Below are positions 38,982-51,296 of a stretch of 64,000 nt of DNA, in pieces. Below the pieces are notes generated by a model, which searched no databases, was not told the DNA's origin, and saw only the letters and a list, made by a program, of their open reading frames with translations. Both the position numbers and the translations under genes were made by a program. Position 1 is the first letter of the stretch. The number at the start of each line of letters is the position of its first letter. Origin of the DNA: an uncultured Anaerolineae bacterium. Its GTDB lineage: Bacteria > Chloroflexota > Anaerolineae > J036 > Brachytrichaceae. Location of the stretch: positions 62,001 through 126,000 of the forward strand of contig CALBEF010000031.1 of the NCBI GenBank assembly GCA_937927775.1, in the 5' to 3' direction.

Positions 38982-39404
38982 ATGTCTCGTTACTATGAAC
39001 TGACGCTCATCATCAAGCCCGACATCGATGACGCCGGCGCGACTGCGCTCATGGAGCGCGTCTCAGGGTTCATCACCGCCGAGGGGGGCAAAATCCTCAA
39101 GTCCACCCCGTGGGGCATGCGCCGGCTGATGTATCCCATCCGCAAATTCCGCGATGGCCGCTATGTGTTCAACCTGCTGGAACTGGACGCGAAGTCGGTC
39201 AACCGCATCGAAAGCCGGCTGAAGCTGACCGAAGACATCATTCGCTATCTCTTCATCCGCGCCGACGACGACCTCGATGTGTCGCGGTTACTGGACACGC
39301 CTCCGGTCGCCGAGGCCGAGACTATGGCCGTGGCCGCGCCGGATGCGATCGCGCCTGTGGATGCGGGCGAGCCGGCGCCATCAGAATCGCCGGCAACTGC
39401 GTGA
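38982..39404 (+). CDS. rpsF: 30S ribosomal protein S6
   Basis: MSRYYELTLIIKPDIDDAGATALMERV...TPWGMRRLMYPIRKFRDGRYVFNLLEL. Confidence 0.95.
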   Translation: MSRYYELTLIIKPDIDDAGATALMERVSGFITAEGGKILKSTPWGMRRLMYPIRKFRDGRYVFNLLELDAKSVNRIESRLKLTEDIIRYLFIRADDDLDVSRLLDTPPVAEAETMAVAAPDAIAPVDAGEPAPSESPATA

Positions 39405-39487
39405 CGGGCGCCTGACGCGCCATCATCGAAGGACGCAACCGGTCTATTGGGGCCAGCCTGCGCCCACGATGCAATTGGGAGAACACC

Positions 39488-39901
39488 GTGCGCGGTCTGA
39501 ACAAGGTTTTGATCATCGGGCAACTGGGACGCGATCCTGAACTGCGATACACGCCCGGCGGCAAGGCCGTGACTTCGTTCGCCGTCGAAACCCGGCGATC
39601 CTGGGTCACCCCCGAAGGCGAGCGCCGCGAGGACAGTGAGTGGTTCAACGTGGTTGCCTGGGGCAGCCTTGCTGAGATCTGCAAACAACATCTGACGCGC
39701 GGCCAGCAGGTCTATATCGAGGGGCGTCTCCAGACGCGAGGATGGGAAGACGCAGACGGCAAGCGACATTACCGCACGGAAATTGTCGCCAATGAGATGA
39801 TTCTGCTGGGCGAGCGCCGGACGCATGCCGCCCACGATGACTTCAATCAGTACGATGAAGACGGCGGGGGCGGCAACGGTGAAGAGACTTTCCCGTTCTA
39901 G
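39488..39901 (+). CDS. ssb: Single-stranded DNA-binding protein
   Basis: MRGLNKVLIIGQLGRDPELRYTPGGKAVTSFAVETRRSW...EWFNVVAWG; acidic tail ends TFPF rather than the canonical DDDIPF. Confidence 0.95.
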   Translation: MRGLNKVLIIGQLGRDPELRYTPGGKAVTSFAVETRRSWVTPEGERREDSEWFNVVAWGSLAEICKQHLTRGQQVYIEGRLQTRGWEDADGKRHYRTEIVANEMILLGERRTHAAHDDFNQYDEDGGGGNGEETFPF

Positions 39902-39961
39902 GCGCGCCGGCAGCCGGTCTTTCGTTGTGGGATCACTCACCTCAAAACACTCCAACACGCC

Positions 39962-41278
39962 ATGCCTTATAAGCCCAGGGTTTCCCAGTCCAACATCTCT
40001 GATCTTGTGCAGGCGCGTGATTCGCGCTACCAGCGCGAGCGCAGAATCCGCAAAGCTGTGGTGATCGGCGTTCTGGCCGTCACCATTCTGGTGGCGCTGC
40101 TCATCGCCGCATTCGTGATCCAGGAGTATGTCGTTAATCCCGGCCGCGCGGTTGCCACCGTGGGCGGTCAGCCCATCACGGTATCGCAGACGCAGTCGCG
40201 GATGAGAATTGAGCTGGCGCAGGCCACATTCAACTACAGCCAGGTGATCCAGCAGATTCAGGCGGCGCAACAACAGAACAGGGAGGGGAGCAATGATTTC
40301 CTCATCCAGTTCTATCAGCAGCAACTTCAGCAGATTGCCCGTGGCATCGACACCGCGCAGATTGCCAATGCTGCTCTGGATTCGCTAATCGAGGATCAGT
40401 TGATCCGGCAGGAAGCGCAGCAGCGCGGCATCGTCGTGTCGCCGGCGGAAGTGCAGGAGGAGATCGAGCGCCAGAATGGCTTTTTCCGCGCCACCCTGAC
40501 GCCATTCCCCACCTACACGCCCGCTCCAACCCCGACGCCGTCTCCTGCGCCCACAGACACAGCCGGCCTCACGGAAACAGCCGCTGTCGCGCCGGTGGAA
40601 GCGCCGACCCTTGCGCCGCCGGCTCAACCAACCTCGATCAGTCAGGCCGACCTCGACCAGATCAAACAACGCGGGCGCGAGTTCTACGTGTCGATGGGCT
40701 ATCCTGAATCCCAGTTCGAGCAGGCGTATGAGATCGGTTTGTTGGCCCAGCGCCTGCAGGAAGCCATCGGCAGCGAAGTGCCGACGCGCACGATGCACTA
40801 CCAGTTCAGCTACATTCGCTTCAACACAGTCGAGTCGGCCACGCAGGGCCTGCAGGAACTGACTTCGGGCGCCATCACATTCGACGCGCTGATCAGCCAG
40901 ACAAATGCCATTACCCAGCCGGCGGTGGTCGGTTCCGGCGGCGCGCGCGACTGGCGCAGCGCCACTGCCGTCGAACAGGAATTCGGCGTCGATGTGCTGG
41001 GGGCGCTGGACACGGCTACTCTGAATCAGCCCTCGCCGGTAGTGACCTCCAGCCTGGGCGGGGCTTACCTGTTGCTACCCACCGGACGCCAAATCCGCGA
41101 CCGCGCCGAGAGCGAGTTGAGAGCGGCCCGGCAGCAGGCTTACAACGACTGGCTGCGCAACGCCAAAAACGACCCGGCCCGTGTGCAACGCCTGATAGAG
41201 CCGGCGACAATCGTGCCGGCTGCCGTCCGAAACGCGATCGAGCAGTTCCGGCGGGCCAACCTGTCGGGCGCGCAGTAA
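39962..41278 (+). CDS. Membrane-anchored SurA N-domain/PpiC-like chaperone-foldase
   Basis: TM anchor, then ATVGGQPITVSQTQSRMRIELAQ...NAALDSLIEDQLIRQEAQQRGIVVSPAEVQEEIE, characteristic of the SurA_N family. Confidence 0.75.
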   Translation: MPYKPRVSQSNISDLVQARDSRYQRERRIRKAVVIGVLAVTILVALLIAAFVIQEYVVNPGRAVATVGGQPITVSQTQSRMRIELAQATFNYSQVIQQIQAAQQQNREGSNDFLIQFYQQQLQQIARGIDTAQIANAALDSLIEDQLIRQEAQQRGIVVSPAEVQEEIERQNGFFRATLTPFPTYTPAPTPTPSPAPTDTAGLTETAAVAPVEAPTLAPPAQPTSISQADLDQIKQRGREFYVSMGYPESQFEQAYEIGLLAQRLQEAIGSEVPTRTMHYQFSYIRFNTVESATQGLQELTSGAITFDALISQTNAITQPAVVGSGGARDWRSATAVEQEFGVDVLGALDTATLNQPSPVVTSSLGGAYLLLPTGRQIRDRAESELRAARQQAYNDWLRNAKNDPARVQRLIEPATIVPAAVRNAIEQFRRANLSGAQ

Positions 41279-41444
41279 ATGCGGATTGGGATTTCTGTCG
41301 CCCGATATTCCAATGTTCCGGCGTCTTGCCCAAACCTGACCGGTCGGGTATCATGCCGGTCTGTGATACATGGAGCAAACTTGTTGGACGCCGGCTGAGC
41401 GCTGAGGGGTGTCCGGCAGTTGACCACACTGCGGAGGATATGGA

Positions 41445-43151
41445 ATGATTCGTTCGGATTCGCCCGCGAGCGGCATAGACCTGAGCAGCATCGCTGAAGC
41501 GCTGCGCGCGCAGATTGACCAATTTGCCCCGGCACTGGAAGCCGTAGACGTTGGCACGGTTGTCGAAATCGGCGATGGCATTGCCCGTTGCAGCGGCCTG
41601 AAGAACGTGCAGGCTTCCGAATTGGTGGAGTTCACCAGAAGCGGCAAGCTGGGCATGGCGCTGAACCTGGAGCCGGATGAAGTCGGCGTGATCGTCATGG
41701 GCGATTACCAGGACATCGAAGAAGGCGACACCGTGCGCTCCACCGGGCGGATCATCTCCGTGCCGGTTGGAGAGGCGCTGATCGGCCGTGTGGTCGACCC
41801 GCTGGGCCGGCCCCTGGACGGCAAAGGGCCGATCAACACCACAAAGTTTCGTCCGCTCGAGCGCATCGCCCCCGGCGTTGTCAAGCGCGCCAACGTGGAT
41901 ACGCCGGTGCAGACCGGCATCAAGGCCATCGACGCTCTGATCCCGATCGGACGCGGCCAGCGCGAACTGATCATCGGCGACCGCAGCACCGGCAAAACCG
42001 CCGTCTGTGTGGATACCATCATCAACCAGAAGGGCAAAGGCATGGTGTGCATCTACGTGGCGATTGGCCAGAAGCTGGCCCAGATCGCGCGCGTGGTCGC
42101 CACACTGGAAAAGAACGGCGCAATGGATTACACCATCGTCGTCGTGGCTGCCGCCTCCGATGCCGCCGCACTGCAATACATCGCCCCATACGCCGGCGCG
42201 GCGATGGGCGAGGAAGTGATGGAGAGCGGCGTGACCGTGCAGGGCCAGATTGTGAACGACGCGCTGTGCGTGTACGACGACCTGACCAAGCACGCCTACG
42301 CCTATCGTCAGGTGTCGCTGCTGTTGCGCCGCCCGCCGGCCCGCGAAGCCTATCCCGGCGACATCTTCTATCTGCACTCGCGCCTGCTCGAGCGCGCTGC
42401 CCGCCTGGCGCCCGAATTCGTCATCCGCAGGCAGGAGGACTCGTCGGAGTGGGGCAATGGCGAAAGCGTCAACGGCAAAATCTACACCGACGCCCTGGGC
42501 GAAGAACAGGCCAAACACGACCTGAAGGCGCTCGGTGAGGGGCACAAGCTGGTGCGCAATCCGCGATCGGGTGGCTCCCTGACCGCGCTGCCGATTATCG
42601 AAACCCAGTTGGGCGACATCTCCGCCTACGTGCCCACCAACGTCATCTCGATCACCGACGGGCAGTTGTTCCTGGAGACCGACCTCTTCAACGCCGGCAT
42701 CCGGCCGGCCATCAGCGTTGGCCTCAGCGTCAGCCGCGTGGGTGGCGACGCGCAGACGCGCGCCATGAAACAGGTGGCCGGCCGGCTCAAGCTCGAACTG
42801 TCACAGTTCCGCGAATTGCAGGCATTCGCCAGCTTTGGCAGCGACCTGGACAAGACAACCCAGGCCACCCTGGATCGCGGCCGTCGGCTGACCGAGATGC
42901 TCAAGCAACGGCAGTACGAGCCGCGCACATTGGCCGCCGAAGTGACCGCCCTCTTCGCGGTGACAAACGGCTACCTGGACAAGATTCCGGTCAGCCGCGT
43001 GGTTGCCTGGGAGGAAGCCTTCATCAAGTATATGGAGACGACCTACCCGGACATCAACAAGACGATCATGGACGAGAAGCGCCTGAGCGACGACACCATC
43101 GCCAAACTGCGCCTGGCCGTCGAAGCGTTCAACCGGAGCTGGTCCGGCTGA
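41445..43151 (+). CDS. atpA: F1F0 ATP synthase subunit alpha
   Basis: [33 protein letters not shown]. Confidence 0.97.
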   Translation: MIRSDSPASGIDLSSIAEALRAQIDQFAPALEAVDVGTVVEIGDGIARCSGLKNVQASELVEFTRSGKLGMALNLEPDEVGVIVMGDYQDIEEGDTVRSTGRIISVPVGEALIGRVVDPLGRPLDGKGPINTTKFRPLERIAPGVVKRANVDTPVQTGIKAIDALIPIGRGQRELIIGDRSTGKTAVCVDTIINQKGKGMVCIYVAIGQKLAQIARVVATLEKNGAMDYTIVVVAAASDAAALQYIAPYAGAAMGEEVMESGVTVQGQIVNDALCVYDDLTKHAYAYRQVSLLLRRPPAREAYPGDIFYLHSRLLERAARLAPEFVIRRQEDSSEWGNGESVNGKIYTDALGEEQAKHDLKALGEGHKLVRNPRSGGSLTALPIIETQLGDISAYVPTNVISITDGQLFLETDLFNAGIRPAISVGLSVSRVGGDAQTRAMKQVAGRLKLELSQFRELQAFASFGSDLDKTTQATLDRGRRLTEMLKQRQYEPRTLAAEVTALFAVTNGYLDKIPVSRVVAWEEAFIKYMETTYPDINKTIMDEKRLSDDTIAKLRLAVEAFNRSWSG

Positions 43152-43209
43152 GGTCAGAACGCCGGCTATCCGGCCCGGCGACACTGACAAGCGAGGATTT
43201 TCACCGCTC

Positions 43210-44124
43210 ATGGCAACCGCACGAGAAATCCGGCGTCGCATCCGCAGCGTCAGGAATATCCGCCAGATCACCCGCGCGCTGGAAGCGGTCAGCGCCAGCA
43301 AAGTGCGCCGCGCCCAGGACGCCGTGCAAGGCACGCGGCCCTATGCCAGCAAGGCGCGCCAATTGCTGGCCGATGTGGCGGCGCTGGCCGGCGGCGAGAC
43401 GCGCCATCCCCTGCTCACCCGGCGCGACGTTGTCAACAGCGCCTATATCCTGTTGATCACATCCGATCGTGGTCTGTGCGGCGCGTTCAACACCAACGTG
43501 GCGCGCGAAGCGTTTGACTTTGCGCGCGACTACGGCAAGCCGGTCAGTTACGTGACCATCGGGCGCAAAGGCCGGGACTTCCTGTACCGGCGCGGGCGAA
43601 AGATTGTCGCCGAGTTTGCCAATCTGCCGGCCCGCCCCAGCCTGCTCGACACCACTGCCGCCACCCGCACCCTCATTCAGGACTTCCTGGACGGCAAGTG
43701 CGACGAGGTCTACCTGGCCTACACCGAATTCCGCAGCATGGTGTCGCAGCGTCCGGTCATCCGCCGATTGCTGCCGCTGGCCGCCGAAGAGCTGGCTGGC
43801 GACCTGCCCAAAGGCGGTCCCCGCCCGGCGTATGAGTTCGAACCTGGCCCGGCCGAGATTCTAGACGGCCTGCTGCCCCGCCTGACAGAAATGCAGGTCT
43901 ACGTGGCTGTGCTGGAATCGCTGGCCAGCGAACACGCCGCGCGCATGGTCGCCATGCGCAACGCCACAGACAGCGCCAGCGATCTGATCTTCAGCCTCAC
44001 CCTGAGCTACAACAAGGCGCGGCAGCAGGGCATCACCAACGAGCTGCTCGATATCGCGGGCGGCACCAGCGCGCTGGAGCAGGCCCTGAAAGAGGCCGCC
44101 GCAGCCAGCCGGTTGCGTGAATGA
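43210..44124 (+). CDS. atpG: F1F0 ATP synthase subunit gamma
   Basis: MATAREIRRRIRSVRNIRQITRALEAVSASKVRRA; C-terminal YNKARQQGITNELLDIAGG. Confidence 0.97.
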   Translation: MATAREIRRRIRSVRNIRQITRALEAVSASKVRRAQDAVQGTRPYASKARQLLADVAALAGGETRHPLLTRRDVVNSAYILLITSDRGLCGAFNTNVAREAFDFARDYGKPVSYVTIGRKGRDFLYRRGRKIVAEFANLPARPSLLDTTAATRTLIQDFLDGKCDEVYLAYTEFRSMVSQRPVIRRLLPLAAEELAGDLPKGGPRPAYEFEPGPAEILDGLLPRLTEMQVYVAVLESLASEHAARMVAMRNATDSASDLIFSLTLSYNKARQQGITNELLDIAGGTSALEQALKEAAAASRLRE

Positions 44125-44153
44125 GCGCCGCGCGACAAAGGACGAGCGACACA

Positions 44154-44189
44154 GGGCGAGCGGCTGATTCAGCCGCTCGCCCTTTCCTT
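44154..44189 (+). terminator. Intrinsic terminator-like hairpin just after atpG
   Basis: GGGCGAGCGGCTG-att-CAGCCGCTCGCCC (13-bp perfect stem) followed by TTTCCTT. Confidence 0.75.
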
Positions 44190-44207
44190 GAAAAGAAGCA
44201 GGGGGTT

Positions 44208-45881
44208 GTGAGCCTGCTTCACGCGGGCCTGCTTGCGGCCTGTGTAGCCCTCTTCTTGGCGACCGCGCTGCGCCAGCTTGATCTGCCTGGCCTGTACTAC
44301 GATGAGGCGCTGGATCTCGCGCCGATGCTGGACATCCTGCGCGGCGCCCCAACGCCACTCTTGCGCGGCATCGGCGTGACCATCGGCGGATACACTTACC
44401 CGGTCATGCTCATGGACTACATGGGCAGCCTGAACGGGTATGTGACGCTGCCCTTCATGCTTGCGCTCGGGCCGGGCGTGGCGGCAGCCCGCCTGTCTCC
44501 CATTCTCTTCTCAGCCATCACGATCGTTCTGGCATATGCCATTGCGCGCGCCTGGTTCGGTCAAACGGCGGGGCTGTTCACGGCGCTGCTGCTGGCCGTC
44601 AGCCCGTCGTTTATCTGGTTCAGCCGGCAGGGCATCACCGTCACCTCGATCATGACGGTGTTTTCGCTGGGCAGTTGGTTGCTGCTCGACCGCTGGCAGC
44701 GCCTGGGGAATGACGGTCACTATCAGCGCGCAGCCGGCCACCCACGCCTGATATTGCTGGCCGCCGGCCTTCTGCTGGGTCTGGGGCTGTGGGCCAAGAT
44801 CATCTTTCTGTGGTGGATCGCGCTGCTGGGTGTGATGGGGCTGGTGTGGATCGTCACGCGGCAACGCGCCGTCACACACGCAGTCACGCGCGCGCCTGGC
44901 GCAGCGCCCTGGGTTGCGTCCGGCTTTCTGATTGGCGCGGCGCCGTTCCTGTATTTCAATCTCGCCGGTCTGGCGCAGGGACAGACGCCGGCGACATTCG
45001 ATCTTCTGTTTCGTTCGCTGTTCGAGCCGACGCAATACGGCATCGACAACCGCAACCTGCTGGCCAATCTCGACAAGCGATTGCAGGACTTCGCCGTTTT
45101 TCTCAACGGCAGCTACTTTTGGTTTCTGGCGCCGGTTCCGTATGGCAATGTCTACGCGGTCCCGGCGTTCGTCGCGTCTGTCGTGGCCGGCTCGGCGCTG
45201 GCGTTTCGGCGCCGCGAGTGGCGCAAATGGCTGGCGTTGATTGCCTGCGTCGCGGCCTATCTTCCGATCAGCGCGTTCACCGTGTCTGATCTGTGGGCCA
45301 CGCACTTCTTTCTGCTCTTTCCGCTGCCCCAGATGGCAGTGGCCGTGGCGGCAGTGTGGCTGGCGCAGGCTGTTGCGCGCAGAATCACCCGCGCCGGCGG
45401 CGTGCGCTTTGCGCTCCTGAGCGGCGCGCTGGCGCTCGGTCTGGTTGCGCTGCCCCTGAGCCGAGACCTGTGGGTCAACCAGCAATACCATGAGCAACTT
45501 GCGATCATGGGCGGGTCAGGCCGGTTTTCGGACGCAGTCTATAAACTGGCAGCGTATCTGGATGCGGAAGGCATTGCGCAGCCGGTGGCGCTCGACTGGG
45601 GTATCGAGAAGAACGTGCGTGTGCTCACCGGCGATCGCGTGCGGCCGGTGGAGCTGTTCGGATTTTCCGCAGAAGCTGACGACGCTTTTCTGCAGCGCGC
45701 GCAGGAGATGCTGGCCGACCGATCCCGCCGCTACATCGTGCTTTGGGATCAGTTTGCCGTTTATAATCGGCGGTTAGTGTTCACGCAGATTGCAGAAAGC
45801 ATGGGACGCGAAGTGGTCGAGACATTCATCGCGCACGAGCGGAGCGGGTTGCCCGTGTATGTTGTCCTGCAGGCGCGGTAA
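44208..45881 (+). CDS. Multi-TM glycosyltransferase (GT39/ArnT-like) inserted between atpG and atpD
   Basis: LPGLYYDEALDLAPML... GT-C-like acidic loop, about 10 or more hydrophobic segments. GTG 44208 preferred over the ORF-track start at 44121 because the intervening DNA is a terminator hairpin. Confidence 0.75.
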   Translation: MSLLHAGLLAACVALFLATALRQLDLPGLYYDEALDLAPMLDILRGAPTPLLRGIGVTIGGYTYPVMLMDYMGSLNGYVTLPFMLALGPGVAAARLSPILFSAITIVLAYAIARAWFGQTAGLFTALLLAVSPSFIWFSRQGITVTSIMTVFSLGSWLLLDRWQRLGNDGHYQRAAGHPRLILLAAGLLLGLGLWAKIIFLWWIALLGVMGLVWIVTRQRAVTHAVTRAPGAAPWVASGFLIGAAPFLYFNLAGLAQGQTPATFDLLFRSLFEPTQYGIDNRNLLANLDKRLQDFAVFLNGSYFWFLAPVPYGNVYAVPAFVASVVAGSALAFRRREWRKWLALIACVAAYLPISAFTVSDLWATHFFLLFPLPQMAVAVAAVWLAQAVARRITRAGGVRFALLSGALALGLVALPLSRDLWVNQQYHEQLAIMGGSGRFSDAVYKLAAYLDAEGIAQPVALDWGIEKNVRVLTGDRVRPVELFGFSAEADDAFLQRAQEMLADRSRRYIVLWDQFAVYNRRLVFTQIAESMGREVVETFIAHERSGLPVYVVLQAR

Positions 45882-45903
45882 CAACGCGGGACTGAACTTC
45901 TGA

Positions 45904-47430
<1,527 letters not shown>

Positions 47431-47433
47431 GGG

Positions 47434-47473
47434 ATTGAGTCATTGGGTGATTGAGTCATTGAGTCATTGACTC
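47434..47473. repeat. 8-bp-period repeat ATTGAGTC (5 units) between atpD and atpC
   Basis: attgagtc attgggtg attgagtc attgagtc attgactc. Confidence 0.95.
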
Positions 47474-47496
47474 AATCGCCAAGTGGGCAGGTTCTG

Positions 47497-47925
47497 ATGC
47501 CACTGAATCTGGAAATCGTAACGGGCGAGCGCGAAGTCTTCAAGGGCGACGTGGACATGATCAATGTGCCCGGCGGCGACGGCGATATGGGCATCCTGCC
47601 CAAACACGCGCCGGTGCTGTCCACCCTCAAGCCGGGGGTGTTGCGGGTCAGGATCGGCAACGATCAGCAGGAGTTTGCCATTGGCGGCGGCTTCATCAAC
47701 ATCCTGGGCGATCACGTCATCATTCTGGCGGACAGCGCCGAGCGCGCCGACGAGATCGACATTGCGCGCGCAGAGGCGGCCCGGCTGCGCGCCGAGGAAA
47801 TGCTCAGGAATCCGCCCGAAAATAAAGAGGACTTGTTCCGGCTGGAAGCTGCGTTGCGCAAGAGCGAGGCGCGCCTGAAAGCAGCCAGTCGCCGGTCAAC
47901 ACGGCGGACGGAGTTGCCAACTTAG
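47497..47925 (+). CDS. atpC: F1F0 ATP synthase subunit epsilon
   Basis: MPLNLEIVTGEREVFKGDVDMINVPGGDGDMGILPKHAPVLSTLKPGVLRV. Confidence 0.95.
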   Translation: MPLNLEIVTGEREVFKGDVDMINVPGGDGDMGILPKHAPVLSTLKPGVLRVRIGNDQQEFAIGGGFINILGDHVIILADSAERADEIDIARAEAARLRAEEMLRNPPENKEDLFRLEAALRKSEARLKAASRRSTRRTELPT

Positions 47926-47998
47926 CAGGATGATTGAACCGGGCGCCGGAATCTGGCCGACGCCTGGATGACCATTCATTGAGAACACGGCGCTGACG

Positions 47999-49006
47999 AT
48001 GAGCTTCATGAGAGCGGAAGTCGGGATTGATCTGGGCACGGTGCACGTGGTCATCTATCTGCGTGGCAAGGGCATCGTGATCCAGGAACCCTCGATCGTC
48101 GCCATGATCAGCCGCGAAGAAAAGATCGTGGAGGTCGGCGAAGCGGCGCGGCAGATGTATGGCCGCACCCCGGACGAGATCGAGGTGGCCCGGCCCGTGC
48201 GCGATGGTGTCATTGCCGATTACCAGGTGACTCAGCGTATGCTGGGCTACTTCGTGGCGCGGGTGAAGGGGCTGAAGTTTCTCCCGCCGCGCATCGTGAT
48301 CGGGGTGCCGTATGGCGTGACGAGCGTCGAGCGCCGGGCCGTGCGCGAAGCGGCCATCGAGGCCGGCGGCGGCGAGGTCTATCTGTTGCGCGAGCCGCTG
48401 GCAGCCGCGCTGGGCGCCGGCCTGCCGGTTGACACCGCTACCGGCAATCTGGTGCTCGATCTCGGCGGCGGCACCGCCGAAGCTGCCGTGGTGTCGATGA
48501 ACGGTATCGTGGTCGCCAACTCGGTGCGCGTCGGCGGCATCAAACTGGATGAGGCCATCCAGAACTTTGTCCGCCGCAAGTACAACCTGGCCATCGGCGA
48601 ACCGACCGCTGAGGACATCAAGATCCAGATCGGCAGCGCCATGCCCCTCGAGGACGAGTTGATCATGCAGGTGCAGGGGCGCGATCAGGTGACCGGCCTG
48701 CCGCGCACGATCGAACTCACGTCCACCGAGATCACCGAGGCATTGCAGGAGCCGCTGTCTCAGATTGCGGCGTGCGTGCGCTCGGTGCTCGAACGGACGC
48801 CGCCTGAGCTGGCTTCGGATATCATCGATCGCGGCATGGCCATGACCGGCGGCACAGCCCTGTTGCGCAAGCTGGACGAGTACATGTCGCGCGAGGTCGG
48901 CGTGCCGGCCTATGTCGCCGACGCGCCCATGGCGTGTGTGGCGCTCGGCACCGGCCGCGCCCTCGAGAACATCGAGGTGCTCAAGCGCACGGAACCGATG
49001 GCGTGA
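47999..49006 (+). CDS. mreB: Rod shape-determining protein MreB/Mbl
   Basis: [46 protein letters not shown]. Confidence 0.93.
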   Translation: MSFMRAEVGIDLGTVHVVIYLRGKGIVIQEPSIVAMISREEKIVEVGEAARQMYGRTPDEIEVARPVRDGVIADYQVTQRMLGYFVARVKGLKFLPPRIVIGVPYGVTSVERRAVREAAIEAGGGEVYLLREPLAAALGAGLPVDTATGNLVLDLGGGTAEAAVVSMNGIVVANSVRVGGIKLDEAIQNFVRRKYNLAIGEPTAEDIKIQIGSAMPLEDELIMQVQGRDQVTGLPRTIELTSTEITEALQEPLSQIAACVRSVLERTPPELASDIIDRGMAMTGGTALLRKLDEYMSREVGVPAYVADAPMACVALGTGRALENIEVLKRTEPMA

Positions 49007-49617
49007 TTCTCGCCTCTGCTTCTCCCCGCCGGCGCGAGTTGCTGGCCGCCCTGGGTGTCGCGTTCGACACCCGCCCCTCTGATGTCGATGAGACGCCGCT
49101 GCCCGGCGAGACGCCCCTCGACACGCAGCACCGCATCACGCTCCTCAAGGCCCGCGCGGCCAACTCGGATCGCGACATCGTCATCGCGGCGGACACAACG
49201 GTGTTGCTGGACGGGGACATGCTGAACAAGCCGGCCGACGCCGACGAGGCGCGGCGCATGTTGCGGCGCTTGCGCGGCCGCGCCCACGAGGTGCAGTCGT
49301 GCGTGGTCGTCAAGCGCGGCGCGCAGGAAACGATGCAGATCGTGTCATCGCTGGTGGTGATGCGCGACTACACGGACGAGGAGATCGAAGCCTACATTGC
49401 CAGCGGCGACCCCTTTGATAAAGCCGGCGCGTACGCGGTGCAGCACCCCGGTTTTCATCCCGTGGCGGAAATTCGCGGCTGTCCGCTGAACGTCATCGGG
49501 CTGCCGCTGTGCGCCCTGCGCAGACAACTGCCGCACTTGCCCGATCCATCGCCAGTGTGCCTGAGGATATCCGGGCGCGCGTGTCTGGAAAATCAGTCGC
49601 GCCGGGGCGCAGCTTAG
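49003..49617 (+). CDS. Maf-like nucleoside triphosphate pyrophosphatase
   Basis: [45 protein letters not shown] start overlapping the mreB stop. Confidence 0.95.
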   Translation: MILASASPRRRELLAALGVAFDTRPSDVDETPLPGETPLDTQHRITLLKARAANSDRDIVIAADTTVLLDGDMLNKPADADEARRMLRRLRGRAHEVQSCVVVKRGAQETMQIVSSLVVMRDYTDEEIEAYIASGDPFDKAGAYAVQHPGFHPVAEIRGCPLNVIGLPLCALRRQLPHLPDPSPVCLRISGRACLENQSRRGAA

Positions 49618-49644
49618 GTTACGCCTGCTCTGTGGAGCGGGCAC

Positions 49645-49911
49645 TTACTGCGCGTCAGCTTTTGGGGCTGCGTCTGTTTGCTGAGCTTGCGCCGGCGTCT
49701 CCGGCTCTTCCTCGTTCGACTCCCACCCGATGATCCACACGCACAGGCCGGCCAGCCCGATCGTGGCCAGAATGAGGAACAACCATTGGTTCCACAGCAG
49801 GCCCACATCGCGCGCGGCAATGATCAGGACGATCACCATGCCGATCGCCAGCAGAATCCATGCCGCCAGTTTTGGATGTTGGCTTGCCCATGACTTCAAT
49901 TTCGACAGCAT
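49645..49911 (-). CDS. Small 2-TM membrane protein, unknown function
   Basis: MLSKLKSWASQHPKLAAWILLAIGMVIVLIIAARDVGLLWNQWLFLILATIGLAGLCVWIIGWESNEEEPETPAQ. Confidence 0.65.
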   Translation of the reverse strand: MLSKLKSWASQHPKLAAWILLAIGMVIVLIIAARDVGLLWNQWLFLILATIGLAGLCVWIIGWESNEEEPETPAQAQQTDAAPKADAQ

Positions 49912-49927
49912 GAGCGGGATTGTACTC

Positions 49928-49983
49928 CAGACATCAGACGACAGGCTGTCTGTTATCTGTGCTCTGTAATCTGCAATCTCAGA
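49928..49983. repeat. 7-bp-period repeat with an orientation switch (CAGACAT x3 then TCTGTTA x5)
   Basis: cagacat cagacga caggctg tctgtta tctgtgc tctgtaa tctgcaa tctcaga; overlaps the stop codon of the M50 gene. Confidence 0.85.
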
Positions 49984-51085
49984 AGGGCGTGGCCGAGAAA
50001 AGTGACAGGAACAGCATCGCCGTGGCGAGGAAGGCAAGATTGCGGCGCAGATCCAGAGGGGTGATGTCGTTCATCGGCGCCGGGTGGCGCATGCCGCTGA
50101 GCAGCGCAAAGCCGATCCACACGAACCAGGTGGGCGACGACACAATACCCAGCACGGCCATGATCGCGATGGTCGCATATCCGATCCAGCGCGCCCACCG
50201 GCGGCCCAGCGCGGCGTAGGCAATGTGGCTTCCATCGAGCTGGCCGATGGGCAACAGGTTGATGGCGGTGATGATCAGACCGAAGCGCGCGGCCAGCAGC
50301 GCCGGATTGAGCAGGATGCCACTGGTTGCCGCGTCCGGCAGGAAGATGGCAATCAGCAGATGCATCAACATCGAGCGGGTCGGAGGCGCTGGCGAATCGG
50401 TGACAACGCTCATGACCAGGCCGGCGACAAACAGCGGGATCGCAACGATCAGCCCCGCGATCGGCCCGCCTACCCCCACGTCGAACAAGGCGCGCTTGTT
50501 TTCGACCGGCCCGCGCAACTGAATGAATGCGCCGAATGTCCCCAGGCCGAACGGCACGGGAATGAAAAACGGCAATGTCACCAGCAAACCATGTCGGCGG
50601 GCCTGGATGTAGTGCCCCAGTTCGTGCGCGCCCAGGATCAGCAACAACGTCGCGGCAAAGGGAACGCCATAAGAGAGAATGCTCTCGATGGACAGCGATT
50701 CGTCGCCGGCAAGCAGGCTGGCATACCGGCCGCCGGCGAACACAGTCGTAGCGATGGTGGCCGCCAGCAGCCCCAGATTGACCCATGGGCGTTGAGCAAA
50801 CGTAGATTGCAACCTGCCCCGAATGGCGACGATGATCTGCCGCTCCCCAGAGTCGTTTTCGCGCAACAGCGGCACGTATCCCAGTTCGACGAAATGCGCC
50901 TTGAGTTTGCTGAAAGCCTCCTCGGCTTCGACGCGCAATCGGCCGGTGAATGTGATGGCGCGGCCCTCCTCCATCTGCTGATCTTCGACAGACATGATAT
51001 CGATGACTCGCGCCCGCAATGCGCTGAGTTCGTCTACCCGGATCGTTGGCCCTGTCTCGCGGGCCGGCTGAACGTTCGTCTCCAT
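49979..51085 (-). CDS. M50-family membrane zinc metalloprotease (site-2-protease-like)
   Basis: LGAHELGHYIQARRHG and NLLPIGQLDGSHIAYAALG. Confidence 0.93.
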   Translation of the reverse strand: METNVQPARETGPTIRVDELSALRARVIDIMSVEDQQMEEGRAITFTGRLRVEAEEAFSKLKAHFVELGYVPLLRENDSGERQIIVAIRGRLQSTFAQRPWVNLGLLAATIATTVFAGGRYASLLAGDESLSIESILSYGVPFAATLLLILGAHELGHYIQARRHGLLVTLPFFIPVPFGLGTFGAFIQLRGPVENKRALFDVGVGGPIAGLIVAIPLFVAGLVMSVVTDSPAPPTRSMLMHLLIAIFLPDAATSGILLNPALLAARFGLIITAINLLPIGQLDGSHIAYAALGRRWARWIGYATIAIMAVLGIVSSPTWFVWIGFALLSGMRHPAPMNDITPLDLRRNLAFLATAMLFLSLFSATPF

Positions 51086-51296
51086 TCGTTTTCCTGTTCG
51101 ATTGTGCTGGTTGCCGGGTCAGCGCAATGGATACCTTCAAGCAAGGGGAGCAATCTGCCACGCGCAACAACTCGACTATATTACCAGTTGCCCGCTCGGA
51201 CATCATTTCGTCTGATGCGGCAATCAATCATCGCTTCGAGAAGCAGGGCGCAGATGGGGCAATCATTGTCGTATCGCGGCGCCGAGGCATTTCAAC

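Noticed and set aside
41016-42545. 509-aa minus-strand ORF
   Set aside because: Antisense to SurA-like and atpA.
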